Shown: positions 46,456 to 55,808, counted from the stretch's first letter. The stretch is 64,000 bases of DNA from Flagellimonas eckloniae (GCF_001413955.1 NZ_LCTZ01000002.1:1343501-1407500), one strand, 5' to 3'. Notes: a model not told the origin generated them from the letters alone. Numbers and translations are program-made.

Positions 46456-48159
46456 ATGAAGACCCAAAACAGATTTTTTAGGCTTTTACTCTTGGTCGTG
46501 TTGACCTTGGCCCTCACCAATTGTAGCAAAGAGGAAACCTCAACACCAGAACAGGGGGAAGGTGAACTTGTTATTTCGGACGGAACCTCAGCAGATAGAT
46601 TCGATACATACGCAGGGGAAATCGGCTTTGTACTGGATACCCGTGAACTGGTAAAAAAAGGATACACACCGGTGACAGCAGAAATTGACATTGAAGCCGA
46701 AGAAGGCGATTTTTCCCAAACCATAGACATTGACCCGGTTTCTTTTATGGGGCAAATAAAGTTTATCAAAGAAGAACTGACCCAAGAAGCGATTGATGAA
46801 CTGAGCAATGGTGTATTCATCACTTCGGTCATCAAAAATGCTGATGATCAAACTATTACTACTGATGCACTAACCACTTCTTTTCGGAGCAATCCTGATC
46901 CGAGGAAGGTAATTGCTACCGGGTTAGATGAAACTGATGAAAACAGAACGGTTAATCTAAGTGAGGACACCTCTTATTACTTCCAGCCCATAGACGGAGA
47001 TGACGATCCCGAACCCGGCAAAAGTATGGTCATAGGCGCCTCAAATCAAAGCTTTATCATGACATCAGCTTCAGGTGCCGAATTCAATGGTAATGAAGAA
47101 AATCGAAATTTCAGTTTTGTGCCGATTCCAGGCCAGGTAAATACCTTCGCCATTAGAATCAAATCTGGTGGGCGTTTTCTGTATTCTGGAACTATTATAA
47201 ATTCCGCTGTAATTTTGTTTAGACAAACATTCTATTCCCATCTTGGTCTTGCAGCAACTGAGGTGACTGATTTTAATTTGATTCAAGGTAACCCAGCCTT
47301 TCATTTTAAGATTGAAAAAATAGCTGAAGGTATTTACGAACTACAAAATAGTAGTGGTACTGCAGTTCGATTGGCGCCTGACATAGGGTTAACCTTTGAT
47401 ATGGTTCTAATGCCAACTATTATTTCTTTCCCACCATCTCCCCCAATTAATTCGCAACCTATACGATGGCGTTTAATCTCCACCACAATAGAATGGGAGG
47501 TACAGAATGTGGGCACTACTTTTCTTGAGCCCATTTTAGGGGAAGCCGAAACCAGTTTTAAAGTCAATACTACCTTGAGCAATTGCGGTCGAGGTGGTTT
47601 AAGCCAAACCGTTGGAGCCGCGGCTTCAGAAGACGAATTTGGCAAAGTGGGGTGGGAAGAATCCTTGTCTATAAACACGACTAATTCAATAGATGTATCT
47701 ACTACGGTGGGTGTTGAGTTCGATGCCAAATTCTTTGGCACCGGAGCCAAATATAACGCTTCTTTGACCGTAGGTTATAACTACAGTAGATCAGTCGAGG
47801 AAACCAGCACCATATTTGAAGAGCAATCACAACAAGTTGGTAGTAAACTCTTCGCAGAACGTTTAGTCACAGTGCCTTCAGGAAGCGCCTCTCTAGTTTA
47901 TGATGCCTTTCAATTCTACCAAAACACTAAAGTAAATTTTGTTCAGCGTCTAAGAGTAAGCGGTGTGGACTCACAGACAGGTAAGGTTCTTTCAGGAGAC
48001 GAAGTCCGTTCTCAATTTCAATTTAGCGGTTTTGATGGGGTTATTTCTGCTGTAGAGCCTAACTCTATTGTTATTACCCTACGCGGAACAACTGAATTTG
48101 ACCGAATCTTGGAAATTGAAAGTAGAGTAGAGGATGTACCTGCCAATTGCGGTGGGTAA
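46456..48159 (+). CDS. surface lipoprotein with beta-trefoil-like and aerolysin-like modules, module 3
   Basis: A 567-residue paralogue of the lipoproteins at 38576 and 42384. Signal peptide ends LALTNC (Cys23) and is followed by SKEE, again a surface-export-type motif. The N-terminal domain has GEIGFVLDTRELVKKGYT and LTQEAIDELSNGV. The trefoil-like middle shows three similar units (NTFAIRIKSGGRFLYSG, FHFKIEKIAEGIYELQNSSG, IRWRLISTTIEWEVQN). The C-terminal module lies between Cys377 and Cys565, with GTGAKYNASLTVGYNYSRS and VTVPSGSASLVYDAFQFYQ as ETX/MTX2-like strands. Pore formation is not shown; a binding or structural role is possible. Confidence 0.65.
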   Translation: MKTQNRFFRLLLLVVLTLALTNCSKEETSTPEQGEGELVISDGTSADRFDTYAGEIGFVLDTRELVKKGYTPVTAEIDIEAEEGDFSQTIDIDPVSFMGQIKFIKEELTQEAIDELSNGVFITSVIKNADDQTITTDALTTSFRSNPDPRKVIATGLDETDENRTVNLSEDTSYYFQPIDGDDDPEPGKSMVIGASNQSFIMTSASGAEFNGNEENRNFSFVPIPGQVNTFAIRIKSGGRFLYSGTIINSAVILFRQTFYSHLGLAATEVTDFNLIQGNPAFHFKIEKIAEGIYELQNSSGTAVRLAPDIGLTFDMVLMPTIISFPPSPPINSQPIRWRLISTTIEWEVQNVGTTFLEPILGEAETSFKVNTTLSNCGRGGLSQTVGAAASEDEFGKVGWEESLSINTTNSIDVSTTVGVEFDAKFFGTGAKYNASLTVGYNYSRSVEETSTIFEEQSQQVGSKLFAERLVTVPSGSASLVYDAFQFYQNTKVNFVQRLRVSGVDSQTGKVLSGDEVRSQFQFSGFDGVISAVEPNSIVITLRGTTEFDRILEIESRVEDVPANCGG

Positions 48160-48191
48160 TCACTAAAAATTAGTTTGAGTTAGTTAAAAAC

Positions 48192-48221
48192 AAAAGCCCC
48201 GGGAACCACTCCGGGGCTTTT
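48192..48221 (+). terminator. Rho-independent terminator of lipoprotein module 3
   Basis: AAAAGCCCCGG and CCGGGGCTTTT pair over 11 bp around an 8-base loop, 32 bases after the stop. Confidence 0.9.
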
Positions 48222-48246
48222 AAATAAAATCAAAACCAACCTAAAC

Positions 48247-48293
48247 ATATGAGTTAACCTACTCATATCTTTGAAAATTTCATAGCAATTTTC
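48247..48293. promoter_or_regulatory. Promoter with two palindromes before the PNPOx-like gene
   Basis: TATCTTTG at 48266-48273 matches the -7 consensus. It is overlapped by ATATGAGT/ACTCATAT (48247-48268, six-base spacer) and followed by GAAAATT/AATTTTC (48273-48293, seven-base spacer). Operator function for an unidentified repressor is inferred. Leader length would be about 90 bases. Confidence 0.45.
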
Positions 48294-48369
48294 ATATATA
48301 GAACAACCCACATTAAAAAAACCCTACCCTGTTTTCAAACTTTTTTAAAAAAAGTTACTTTCACCAATT

Positions 48370-48915
48370 ATGAAGGAACTTCTTTTTAAAGAAATAACTG
48401 ATGAATTGCGACTGGGTACAAGTGAAAAAGGGCATCCTTTTCGCTTTTTTTCCCTCGGTACCATGGGCTTGGATGGCACTATAGGTCTGCGAACTGTTGT
48501 ATTGCGAAATGTCTCTAATAGCTTGCAACTGACTTTTTATACAGATTCACGTTCTCCTAAAATAACCGAGATACAAAAAAACAATACAGTAAGTGCACTT
48601 TTTTATCATCCATCAAAAATGATACAACTGCGTATTGAGGGAAAAGCACATATTGAAAAGGATGATTCTGTTTTGAAAAAACAATGGAAAGCTATACCCA
48701 ATGTTGCCCAAAAGGATTACAACACCAATCAACCCCCAGGTTCAAATATCCCAAATAGTGAAGAAATCCAATATCTCACTGAAAAAAATCATTTTTGCAT
48801 GGTACATATCATACCTAACAGAATCGATTTTTTAAAACTGGGACAACCTTTTCACACCCGGGTTCAGTTTTCGTTGGAAGGGGAAGAATGGAAAAGCAAC
48901 TATTTAGTGCCGTAA
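48370..48915 (+). CDS. pyridoxamine 5'-phosphate oxidase-family flavin protein
   Basis: A 181-residue split-barrel FMN-binding protein. IGLRTVVLRNVSNSLQLTFYTDSRSPKITEIQKNN is the usual FMN-binding stretch of the family, and the C-terminal IPNRIDFLKLGQPFHTRVQF ending fits the Alr4036-like branch rather than canonical PdxH, whose C-terminal substrate motifs are not seen. A role as flavin reductase or PNP oxidase cannot be chosen. Its stop overlaps the convergent bshC gene by 12 bases. The promoter region carries two palindromes. Confidence 0.82.
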   Translation: MKELLFKEITDELRLGTSEKGHPFRFFSLGTMGLDGTIGLRTVVLRNVSNSLQLTFYTDSRSPKITEIQKNNTVSALFYHPSKMIQLRIEGKAHIEKDDSVLKKQWKAIPNVAQKDYNTNQPPGSNIPNSEEIQYLTEKNHFCMVHIIPNRIDFLKLGQPFHTRVQFSLEGEEWKSNYLVP

Positions 48916-50505
48916 AACCAAAAACGTATTGCACAGTGGATCTAAACTATGCATTAGCTCTGGAATAAGTTCTGTACCCAATTCCAAATACAATTCGGAA
49001 AAATTGAGTTGCCGTTCCTGTAAGGACTTATTCGGAAAAAGTGAGTTCTGAAGATCTGTGATGCGCACCACATGATCTTTCAACTTTCGTTTTTGCGCCT
49101 GTAACAATCGTTTTTCCAATGCATCAAGGCCTTTCTTTTGTTTTACTTCTTGTGCCTTTACTGCACCAATAAAACTTTTGTCTGTCTCTTCGGCCAATTT
49201 GTACATTCCATGGAATTGTTCTTCCAAATATTTCTTTTGTGGAGAAAAATCAATATCGATATTAGAGATATCCCGTATTTTTTTGTTGATGAAACTGTTT
49301 TGGTTCAAGAACAGATCAGCAATCTTTAAATCAAGTTTTTCAATTTTTTTCGATTGTTTTTCCGTGAGCACCAAAGCTGAATTCCGAAGTAAAAGCATGG
49401 GAAATGTAACACCCAGTTCATCAAAATAACTCTTGAGTTCCAACCAATAGGCCAACTCCCCTCCTCCTCCAATATAACAAAGATTGGGCAAAATCACTTC
49501 TTGGTACAACGGACGGGCAATGACATTTGGAGAAAACCGTTCAGGATGATTACTCAATTCTGTTTTCAGTTCGCTAGCTGAAAATACTATTTCTGTATTG
49601 TTGACATGGAAATCTCCATCTTTTTCAACAATTCGTTCCCGGATACCATCCAAAAGATAAAAGTAATTGATTTCCCTAGGGTTCACTTGGATTGCGTAGT
49701 CAGAAGAAACCTTGGATAGTTCTGTTATGGTTTCAGAAACTTTATGGAAGGGTGTATTTTCAAAAATATCTTGTTGAGCAAATGGAACCAACAACTTTTT
49801 CAATTCAACATCGTCCCCATCAATAATGACCAAACCATGCGCTCCAAACAATTCATTTGCCAAAAACCGTGTTGCGTCCGCAAGGTTTGAATGTTCTAAA
49901 TAGGCATTTTGGAACAAGTCTTTAAGTTCCTTTGCACTTGCCGTATTACCAAGTTCAGTAGCGAATGTTTGGAATACTTCATCTAATCCATCCGTTTTTA
50001 ATTGTCCAACAGCTCCGGAGACTTCTTTGTTCCATTGTACTTTCTTTCCCTTAAAATTGAAATAATTTATTTCGTCAAAATCATGGTCTTCCGTTGCCAT
50101 CCAATATACGGGGACAAACTCATATTCAGGATAAGTCTGTTTTAATTGCGTCGTTAGGTTTATGGCGGAAATAATTTTATACAAAAAATACAGTGGTCCG
50201 GTAAAAAGGTTCAATTGGTGCCCCGTTACCACCGTGAATGTTTTGTTATGTTCCAACAACGAAATATATTTTTCCGTCGCTTCTGTAACTGTAAAATCTT
50301 GGTATTGTTTCCTTAAGGCTTTTACAAGAATGGGTCTATGTAAGGCTGGATAATTCGCCTCCTTATCCTTTATTTGACCCTTAAAGTTTTCTATTTGGGG
50401 AAATCTGTTATAAAATGGTTTTAGGTCTTCTTTTTGTTCCAGATAATCACAAATAAGTCTAGAAAAATAACCCGTTTTCTTAAAAGGTATACAATCTACT
50501 TCCAT
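48904..50505 (-). CDS. bshC: bacillithiol biosynthesis cysteine ligase BshC
   Basis: A 533-residue enzyme that adds cysteine to glucosaminyl-malate to complete bacillithiol, the low-molecular-weight thiol of many Firmicutes and Bacteroidota. The family features include VVTGHQLNLFTGPLYFLYKIISAI near residue 100, VYWMATEDHDFDEINYF near 135 and PNLCYIGGGGELAYWLELKSYF near 345, then a long coiled coil at about 410-490. Complete length. It is monocistronic on the minus strand, overlapping the PNPOx-like gene tail to tail. Confidence 0.95.
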   Translation of the reverse strand: MEVDCIPFKKTGYFSRLICDYLEQKEDLKPFYNRFPQIENFKGQIKDKEANYPALHRPILVKALRKQYQDFTVTEATEKYISLLEHNKTFTVVTGHQLNLFTGPLYFLYKIISAINLTTQLKQTYPEYEFVPVYWMATEDHDFDEINYFNFKGKKVQWNKEVSGAVGQLKTDGLDEVFQTFATELGNTASAKELKDLFQNAYLEHSNLADATRFLANELFGAHGLVIIDGDDVELKKLLVPFAQQDIFENTPFHKVSETITELSKVSSDYAIQVNPREINYFYLLDGIRERIVEKDGDFHVNNTEIVFSASELKTELSNHPERFSPNVIARPLYQEVILPNLCYIGGGGELAYWLELKSYFDELGVTFPMLLLRNSALVLTEKQSKKIEKLDLKIADLFLNQNSFINKKIRDISNIDIDFSPQKKYLEEQFHGMYKLAEETDKSFIGAVKAQEVKQKKGLDALEKRLLQAQKRKLKDHVVRITDLQNSLFPNKSLQERQLNFSELYLELGTELIPELMHSLDPLCNTFLVLRH

Positions 50506-50632
50506 TCAAGCTTTAATATCGCGCTAAAGATAAACCACTTCTTTTTTTCTCTTCCTAAAAATACGTTAATTACTTTTTAGCTTTTTGCTATGTACTACAT
50601 AGAACATAAATGGTCTTTTTGGTATTTATTGT

Positions 50633-50640
50633 TAGATTTG
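50633..50640 (+). promoter_or_regulatory. -7 promoter element of the M14 peptidase gene
   Basis: TAGATTTG, matching TAnnTTTG, 22 bases before the start codon at 50663. No well-placed -33 TTG. Confidence 0.4.
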
Positions 50641-50662
50641 ATTCTGAATAATTTATTTCTAC

Positions 50663-53119
50663 ATGAGAACACTTCTATTTCTCCTTTTCACCTTTTTTTG
50701 TTTTTCAATATCTGCCCAGCAGCTTAAATCTCCTTCGGAATTTTTGGGATATGAATTGGGTACAGAGTTTACCAGGCATTATGAAGTAGTGGACTATTAT
50801 GAATATTTGGCAAAAACAGCTCCAGATAGAGTAAAACTGACCACTTATGGGCAAACCAATGAACGGAGACCCTTATTGTTGGTGTATCTATCATCTGCAG
50901 CCAATATTTCCAATCTAGAAAAAATTAGGGAAGAGCATCTAAAGGATACCCATAGTCAAGGAAATGGAACTAAAGCAATTGTTTGGTTAAGTTATAATGT
51001 GCATGGGAATGAGAGTGCAGGTACAGAAGCATCTATGCAAACCATTTATGAACTGTTAACTACCAAAAGCTCTTATTTGAAAAATACGGTAGTGATTTTA
51101 GATCCATGTATAAATCCAGATGGCCGTGATCGCTATAGTAACTGGTACAATCAATTTAAAAATACTCCGCATCAAGTAGATCCAAATAGCAAAGAACACC
51201 ATGAGGGTTGGTGGACCGGAAGAAGTAATCATTATATGTTTGATTTAAACCGAGATTGGGCTTGGTTGACCCAGGTTGAAAGTCAACAGCGACTAAAAGT
51301 ATATAATGAATGGTTGCCCCACGTGCATGTTGATTTTCACGAGCAAGGAGTGGACAATCCCTATTATTTTGCCCCAGCGGCACAACCCTATCATGAAGTG
51401 ATTACAGATTTTCAGCGTGATTTTCAGGTGACCTTGGGGAAAAACCACGCTAAGTATTTTGATGCCAATGGATGGTTTTACTTTACCAAAGAAATGTATG
51501 ACCTGTTTTATCCCAGTTATGGAGATACCTACCCTACCTACAACGGCGCCATTGGAATGACTTATGAGCAAGGTGGAAGTGGACGCGGCGGTTTGGGTGT
51601 CATCACAAAAATTGGTGACACGCTTACTTTAAAAGATAGAATAGCCCATCACCATACCACAGGTATTTCAACCGTTGAAGTTTCTTCCCAAAATGCGGAC
51701 AAATTAAATTCTGAATTCCGAAAATTCTACCAAAATCAAAATTTCAAGTACAAAAGTTATGTATTGAATGGGGATGAAGATAAAATTGGAGCACTCAAAG
51801 CGCTATTGTCCAAGCATAAAATTGAGTTCAATAATGCCTCAAAGGGAACGGTTAAAGGTTATAAATATAAAACTGGAACTTCTGGGAGTATGGCATCCAC
51901 AAAAAATAGTTTAGTAGTCTCTACCAATCAACCCAAAGGAACATTGGTAAAGGTTTTGTTTGAACCAGATGCTAAACTCAGCGATTCGGTTACTTACGAT
52001 ATTACAGCTTGGTCCCTACCCTACGCCTATGGTTTGGATGCAATTGCATCTACCACAATTGTGTCCAATGGAGTTGAAGAAGTGGATGTTCAAATACCCC
52101 CCAACAAATTTGTAGATTCAGGGAATTATGCCCATATATCTGACTGGGACAGCATGAAAGATGCCAGGTTTTTGGCAGAATTGCTAAAGAAAGGCATACG
52201 GGTTCGTAAAACAAACCATCCTTTTTCAATTAATGGAAAGTCATTTTCAAGAGGAAGTTTGATTATTACCAAAGGAGACAATCAACATAAAACAGATTTC
52301 ATTGCGGTTCTAAAAAAAATCTGCGATAAGTTTGAAAAGACCATGACAGGTTCAAAAACCGGTTTTGTAGATTCTGGAAAAGACTTTGGGTCTTCCTATG
52401 TTCAGATGATTACAAAACCAAAGATTGCAGTTTTGTCCGGGAAACCTACGTCTACACTGCGTTTTGGTGAAGTTTGGCACTTTTTTGAGCAACAATTACA
52501 TTATCCAATCACTGTTATAGATAGTGATTATCTCAGTCAAGTGGATTTAAAAAGCTACCAAATTTTAATACTTCCAGGCGGCAACTATAAAACCTTCATT
52601 AAGGAAAAAGAACTAATCAAATTAAAAGAATGGGTAAAAGCCGGAGGAAAACTTATTGCAATGGGTGGAGCAGTAGATGAAATTGCGGACAAAAGAGCAT
52701 TTAACATAAAGAAGAAAAAAGTTACAAAAGATTCCTTGAAAAATGAGCCAAAACCTCACAAAAGTGTTCGAAGGGAACTTATTAAAAAAGCAATTACAGG
52801 TGCTATTTTTAAAACCAAAGTTGACAATACGCATCCTTTAGCCTATGGATATGGAGAAGAATATTTCACACTAAAATTGGGTAGCTCCAGCTATGATTAT
52901 CTAAAAAATGGAAATGCCGTATATCTTGAAGGAAATACCAGGCCAGTATCTGGTTTTGCTGGAAGTGAAGCTCAAGAAAAAGTGAGGAATTCATTAGTCT
53001 TTGGTGCAGAAAAGCATGGAAAGGGTCAGGTTATCTATTTGGTGGATAATCCGTTATTTAGAGGTTTTTGGGAGAATGGGAAGCTATTCTTTGCTAACGC
53101 ACTTTTTATGGTTGACTAG
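50663..53119 (+). CDS. secreted M14 zinc carboxypeptidase with C-terminal GATase-like domain
   Basis: An 818-residue exported peptidase. Signal peptide about 1-18 (ending ISAQQ). The M14 domain (about 30-340) shows the zinc ligands H114 and E117 in VHGNESAG, a His in HVHVDFHEQG (about 222-226) as third ligand, and a candidate general-base Glu302 in TYEQGG. M14 enzymes remove C-terminal residues or trim peptidoglycan peptides. After a middle beta region, residues about 590-680 resemble a class I glutamine amidotransferase/DJ-1 fold (IAVLSGKPTSTLRFG, YQILILPGG, WVKAGGKLIAMGG), without an evident nucleophile Cys. Long form common in Bacteroidota. Confidence 0.88.
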   Translation: MRTLLFLLFTFFCFSISAQQLKSPSEFLGYELGTEFTRHYEVVDYYEYLAKTAPDRVKLTTYGQTNERRPLLLVYLSSAANISNLEKIREEHLKDTHSQGNGTKAIVWLSYNVHGNESAGTEASMQTIYELLTTKSSYLKNTVVILDPCINPDGRDRYSNWYNQFKNTPHQVDPNSKEHHEGWWTGRSNHYMFDLNRDWAWLTQVESQQRLKVYNEWLPHVHVDFHEQGVDNPYYFAPAAQPYHEVITDFQRDFQVTLGKNHAKYFDANGWFYFTKEMYDLFYPSYGDTYPTYNGAIGMTYEQGGSGRGGLGVITKIGDTLTLKDRIAHHHTTGISTVEVSSQNADKLNSEFRKFYQNQNFKYKSYVLNGDEDKIGALKALLSKHKIEFNNASKGTVKGYKYKTGTSGSMASTKNSLVVSTNQPKGTLVKVLFEPDAKLSDSVTYDITAWSLPYAYGLDAIASTTIVSNGVEEVDVQIPPNKFVDSGNYAHISDWDSMKDARFLAELLKKGIRVRKTNHPFSINGKSFSRGSLIITKGDNQHKTDFIAVLKKICDKFEKTMTGSKTGFVDSGKDFGSSYVQMITKPKIAVLSGKPTSTLRFGEVWHFFEQQLHYPITVIDSDYLSQVDLKSYQILILPGGNYKTFIKEKELIKLKEWVKAGGKLIAMGGAVDEIADKRAFNIKKKKVTKDSLKNEPKPHKSVRRELIKKAITGAIFKTKVDNTHPLAYGYGEEYFTLKLGSSSYDYLKNGNAVYLEGNTRPVSGFAGSEAQEKVRNSLVFGAEKHGKGQVIYLVDNPLFRGFWENGKLFFANALFMVD

Positions 53120-53278
53120 AATAAATTTCTTGACTATCAGAATATCAGTTAAAAAAGATAGTATTATCGAATCGAATCAATCCAAGTTTTAAACTTATAA
53201 AAAGGGAAATAAAATCGTATATCTAATTATAAATCATTAACTTAGAGTTCTTCGTATTCAACATAATACAGCATTGCT

Positions 53279-54604
53279 ATGTATAAAAAATATAAAAAAA
53301 CTCAGAAAAAAATCCAAACAGCACTAGTAGTGTTGTTGGTATCCGTTATGGGATTTAGCGCTACAAATGCATTTGCATTTCAGGAAAAACAAAGTGTAGA
53401 AAATTTTAAGCAGTATAAAGGGGAGGTAATTGACCAAGATTCTAAAAAAGCGTTGATTTTTGCAACCTTAGCCGTTGAAGGAACAAATATTAGTACAATA
53501 ACCAATACCGAAGGTGATTTTATTTTGAAAATCCCGGAAAGCGTAGATGATGGAACTGTTATTGTATCATTTTTGGGATATGAAAGCAAGAATATTTTGC
53601 TTTCGGACCTTAGTCCTGACAAAAACAAGATAGAACTTTCCGTTTCGGTCACCCAACTCTCAGAGGTAAATATTAATGCCCCAAAAGATGCTACTACCTT
53701 AGTGAGACAAGCTTTAGCCAGAAAAGGGGATAATTATTTTGATGACCCAACTTTAATGACAGCATTTTATAGGGAGACTATAAAGAAAAGAAGAAAAAAC
53801 GTCTCTCTTTCCGAAGCTGTTGTCAATATTTATAAAACACCATACAACTCCCTACGAAGGGATGCCGTTGAACTTTATAAGGCCAGAAAAAGTACGGATT
53901 ATAGCAAGTTGGATACCGTTGCTCTTAAATTACAGGGAGGGCCTTTCAATGCGTTATATGTTGATATTATGAAATATCCAGAATATATTTTTGCAGAAGG
54001 CTCTATTGATGATTACAAATTTGCATTTTCCCGTTCTACAAGAATTAAGGACCGATTGATATATGTTATAAAGTTTGATCAAAAACAATCGATTGATATC
54101 CCGTTGTACAAAGGAGAGCTCTTTATTGACGTTGAGAACAAAACATTGACCAGTGCCGTATATACACTCAATATAATAAGTAAAGAAAAAGCCGCTAGAT
54201 TATTTGTACGGAAAAAGCCGGCAAATTTGGATGTTTGGCCAACAGATGTTGGGTATAGAGTTGATTATCGCGAAAAAAATGGCAAATGGTACTATGGCTA
54301 TAGCAATGTCCTTTTAACATTCAAGGTAGACTGGAAAGATAAATTGTTCAATTCTGTTTATACCATGACCGCAGAGATGGCCGTTACCGATTGGGAAAAA
54401 AACTTGACCGGAGAATTACCTAAAAGTAAAGAAAGACTAAAAAAATCCATTATTTTAAGTGATGAAGCCATTGGTTTTTCAGATCCTGATTTTTGGGGGC
54501 AGTATAATATTATAGAACCTGAAAAATCCATTGAATCCGCGATTAAAAAAATACAGCGCCAATTGAGACGATCTAAGTCCAACGGCAGCGCATCCAAACC
54601 TTGA
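53279..54604 (+). CDS. exported protein with carboxypeptidase-regulatory-like domain (DUF5686-like)
   Basis: A 441-residue protein. A basic N-terminus and hydrophobic stretch (about 13-34, ending NAFAFQEK) form a signal peptide. Residues about 45-125 are a CarboxypepD_reg-like beta-sandwich (YKGEVIDQDSKKALIFATLAVEGTNISTITNTEG as the core, with LGYES), as at the N-terminus of TonB-dependent receptors. Residues 140-420 resemble the DUF5686 group but lack an outer membrane barrel. Likely periplasmic or outer-membrane-attached; function unknown. Followed by a terminator. Confidence 0.78.
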   Translation: MYKKYKKTQKKIQTALVVLLVSVMGFSATNAFAFQEKQSVENFKQYKGEVIDQDSKKALIFATLAVEGTNISTITNTEGDFILKIPESVDDGTVIVSFLGYESKNILLSDLSPDKNKIELSVSVTQLSEVNINAPKDATTLVRQALARKGDNYFDDPTLMTAFYRETIKKRRKNVSLSEAVVNIYKTPYNSLRRDAVELYKARKSTDYSKLDTVALKLQGGPFNALYVDIMKYPEYIFAEGSIDDYKFAFSRSTRIKDRLIYVIKFDQKQSIDIPLYKGELFIDVENKTLTSAVYTLNIISKEKAARLFVRKKPANLDVWPTDVGYRVDYREKNGKWYYGYSNVLLTFKVDWKDKLFNSVYTMTAEMAVTDWEKNLTGELPKSKERLKKSIILSDEAIGFSDPDFWGQYNIIEPEKSIESAIKKIQRQLRRSKSNGSASKP

Positions 54605-54625
54605 TTAAAACAGAATTCCAATTTT

Positions 54626-54666
54626 AAAAAAAAAGAGTCGCTATTTTTTGGTGACTCTTTTTTTTG
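54626..54666 (+). terminator. Rho-independent terminator after the CarboxypepD_reg gene
   Basis: A-rich arm plus GAGTC (54635-54639) pairs with GACTC (54653-54657) plus a run of eight or more T. The A and T arms extend the stem, so it may work in both directions. Confidence 0.85.
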
Positions 54667-54717
54667 AACCTTGTAAAAACTATTTAAGTTTAATTAAGCG
54701 AGAAAACTTCAATACGT

Positions 54718-55770
54718 ATGCTAGAAAGAAGAAAGTTCATTAACCTGGTAGCGTTAGTATCTGCAAGTGCGGTTCTACCAAATTGTTCCACAACCAAAAG
54801 TATTGGTGAACAGGGTAATTCACGTCTGCTGCCAAAACGACTACAAAAGAGAGATACAATAGGTCTTATAGCTCCTGGATATGCTGTTAAACCTGAAATT
54901 CTGGAAGAAATGAAAAACACATTGGTTGAAATGGGGTTTGTTCCTTTTCATACCGACCGGATTCATGGAAATCATGGGTATTTCAGTAATACAGATAAAG
55001 AAAGGGCGGCCGATCTTAACGAAATGTTCAAAAACCCAAAAATTGATGCTATTCTTTGTGCCCGAGGTGGATACGGATGCACTCGAATTATGCAAATGAT
55101 AGATTATGAAAATATTAGAATGAATCCAAAAATGTTGGTTGGATTTAGTGATATCACAGCTCTTCTAAATGGTATTTATAAAGAAACTGGATTAATTACC
55201 TTTCATGGACCTGTAGGAAGCACGCTAAATGATGCGTATAGCAAGCAGCAATTTAGTAACTCTTTAATTCATCCAAAATACCCCCAAACCATTACCAATG
55301 TGGTTTTGGAGGATGAAGAAATGATTGCTGATGTAGAATATGACAGATACACAATCACATCAGGATTGGCAACAGGAAAATTGGTTGGTGGTAGCCTTAC
55401 CCTAGTTAATGCACTTATTGGAACACCCCATGAAATTGATTTTACAGATGCGATTGTTTGTTTGGAAGATGTTGAAGAAGCTCCCTACCGTATAGATAGA
55501 ATGTTAACCCAGTTGATTGAGGGGTCTAGTTTTAAAAACGCAAAAGGTGTGGTTTTTGGTGTTTGCAAAGGTTGTGATCGTAGTAAAGAGTATAACAACT
55601 TTACCCTAAAAGAGGTAATTATGGATAGGATTGCTCCGCTAAATATTCCTGCGGCTTATGGTATGAGTTTCGGTCATGTACCAAATAATTTCACTTTTCC
55701 CATAGGAATCAACGCAAAATGGGATGCTGATAAAATGACTTTAGAACTTCTGGAAAGGGCGGTTAATTAA
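54718..55770 (+). CDS. LD-carboxypeptidase (peptidase S66), exported
   Basis: A 350-residue serine peptidase that removes the terminal D-Ala from peptidoglycan tetrapeptides during recycling. The N-terminus RRKFINLVALVSASAVLPNC combines a twin-arginine signal and a lipoprotein Cys (Cys23), so it is exported and probably lipid-anchored. Family motifs are IGLIAPGYA, ARGGYGCTRIM, the nucleophile Ser in GFSDITALLNG, HGPVGS, GKLVGGSLTLVNALIGTP with the catalytic region, and YGMSFGHVPNNFTFPIG with the catalytic His. Cytoplasmic LdcA is usual; an exported one is less common. Confidence 0.9.
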   Translation: MLERRKFINLVALVSASAVLPNCSTTKSIGEQGNSRLLPKRLQKRDTIGLIAPGYAVKPEILEEMKNTLVEMGFVPFHTDRIHGNHGYFSNTDKERAADLNEMFKNPKIDAILCARGGYGCTRIMQMIDYENIRMNPKMLVGFSDITALLNGIYKETGLITFHGPVGSTLNDAYSKQQFSNSLIHPKYPQTITNVVLEDEEMIADVEYDRYTITSGLATGKLVGGSLTLVNALIGTPHEIDFTDAIVCLEDVEEAPYRIDRMLTQLIEGSSFKNAKGVVFGVCKGCDRSKEYNNFTLKEVIMDRIAPLNIPAAYGMSFGHVPNNFTFPIGINAKWDADKMTLELLERAVN

Positions 55771-55808
55771 GCCATGTCAGTGTTGAAGATCTTGATGGTG
55801 AAAAAATA

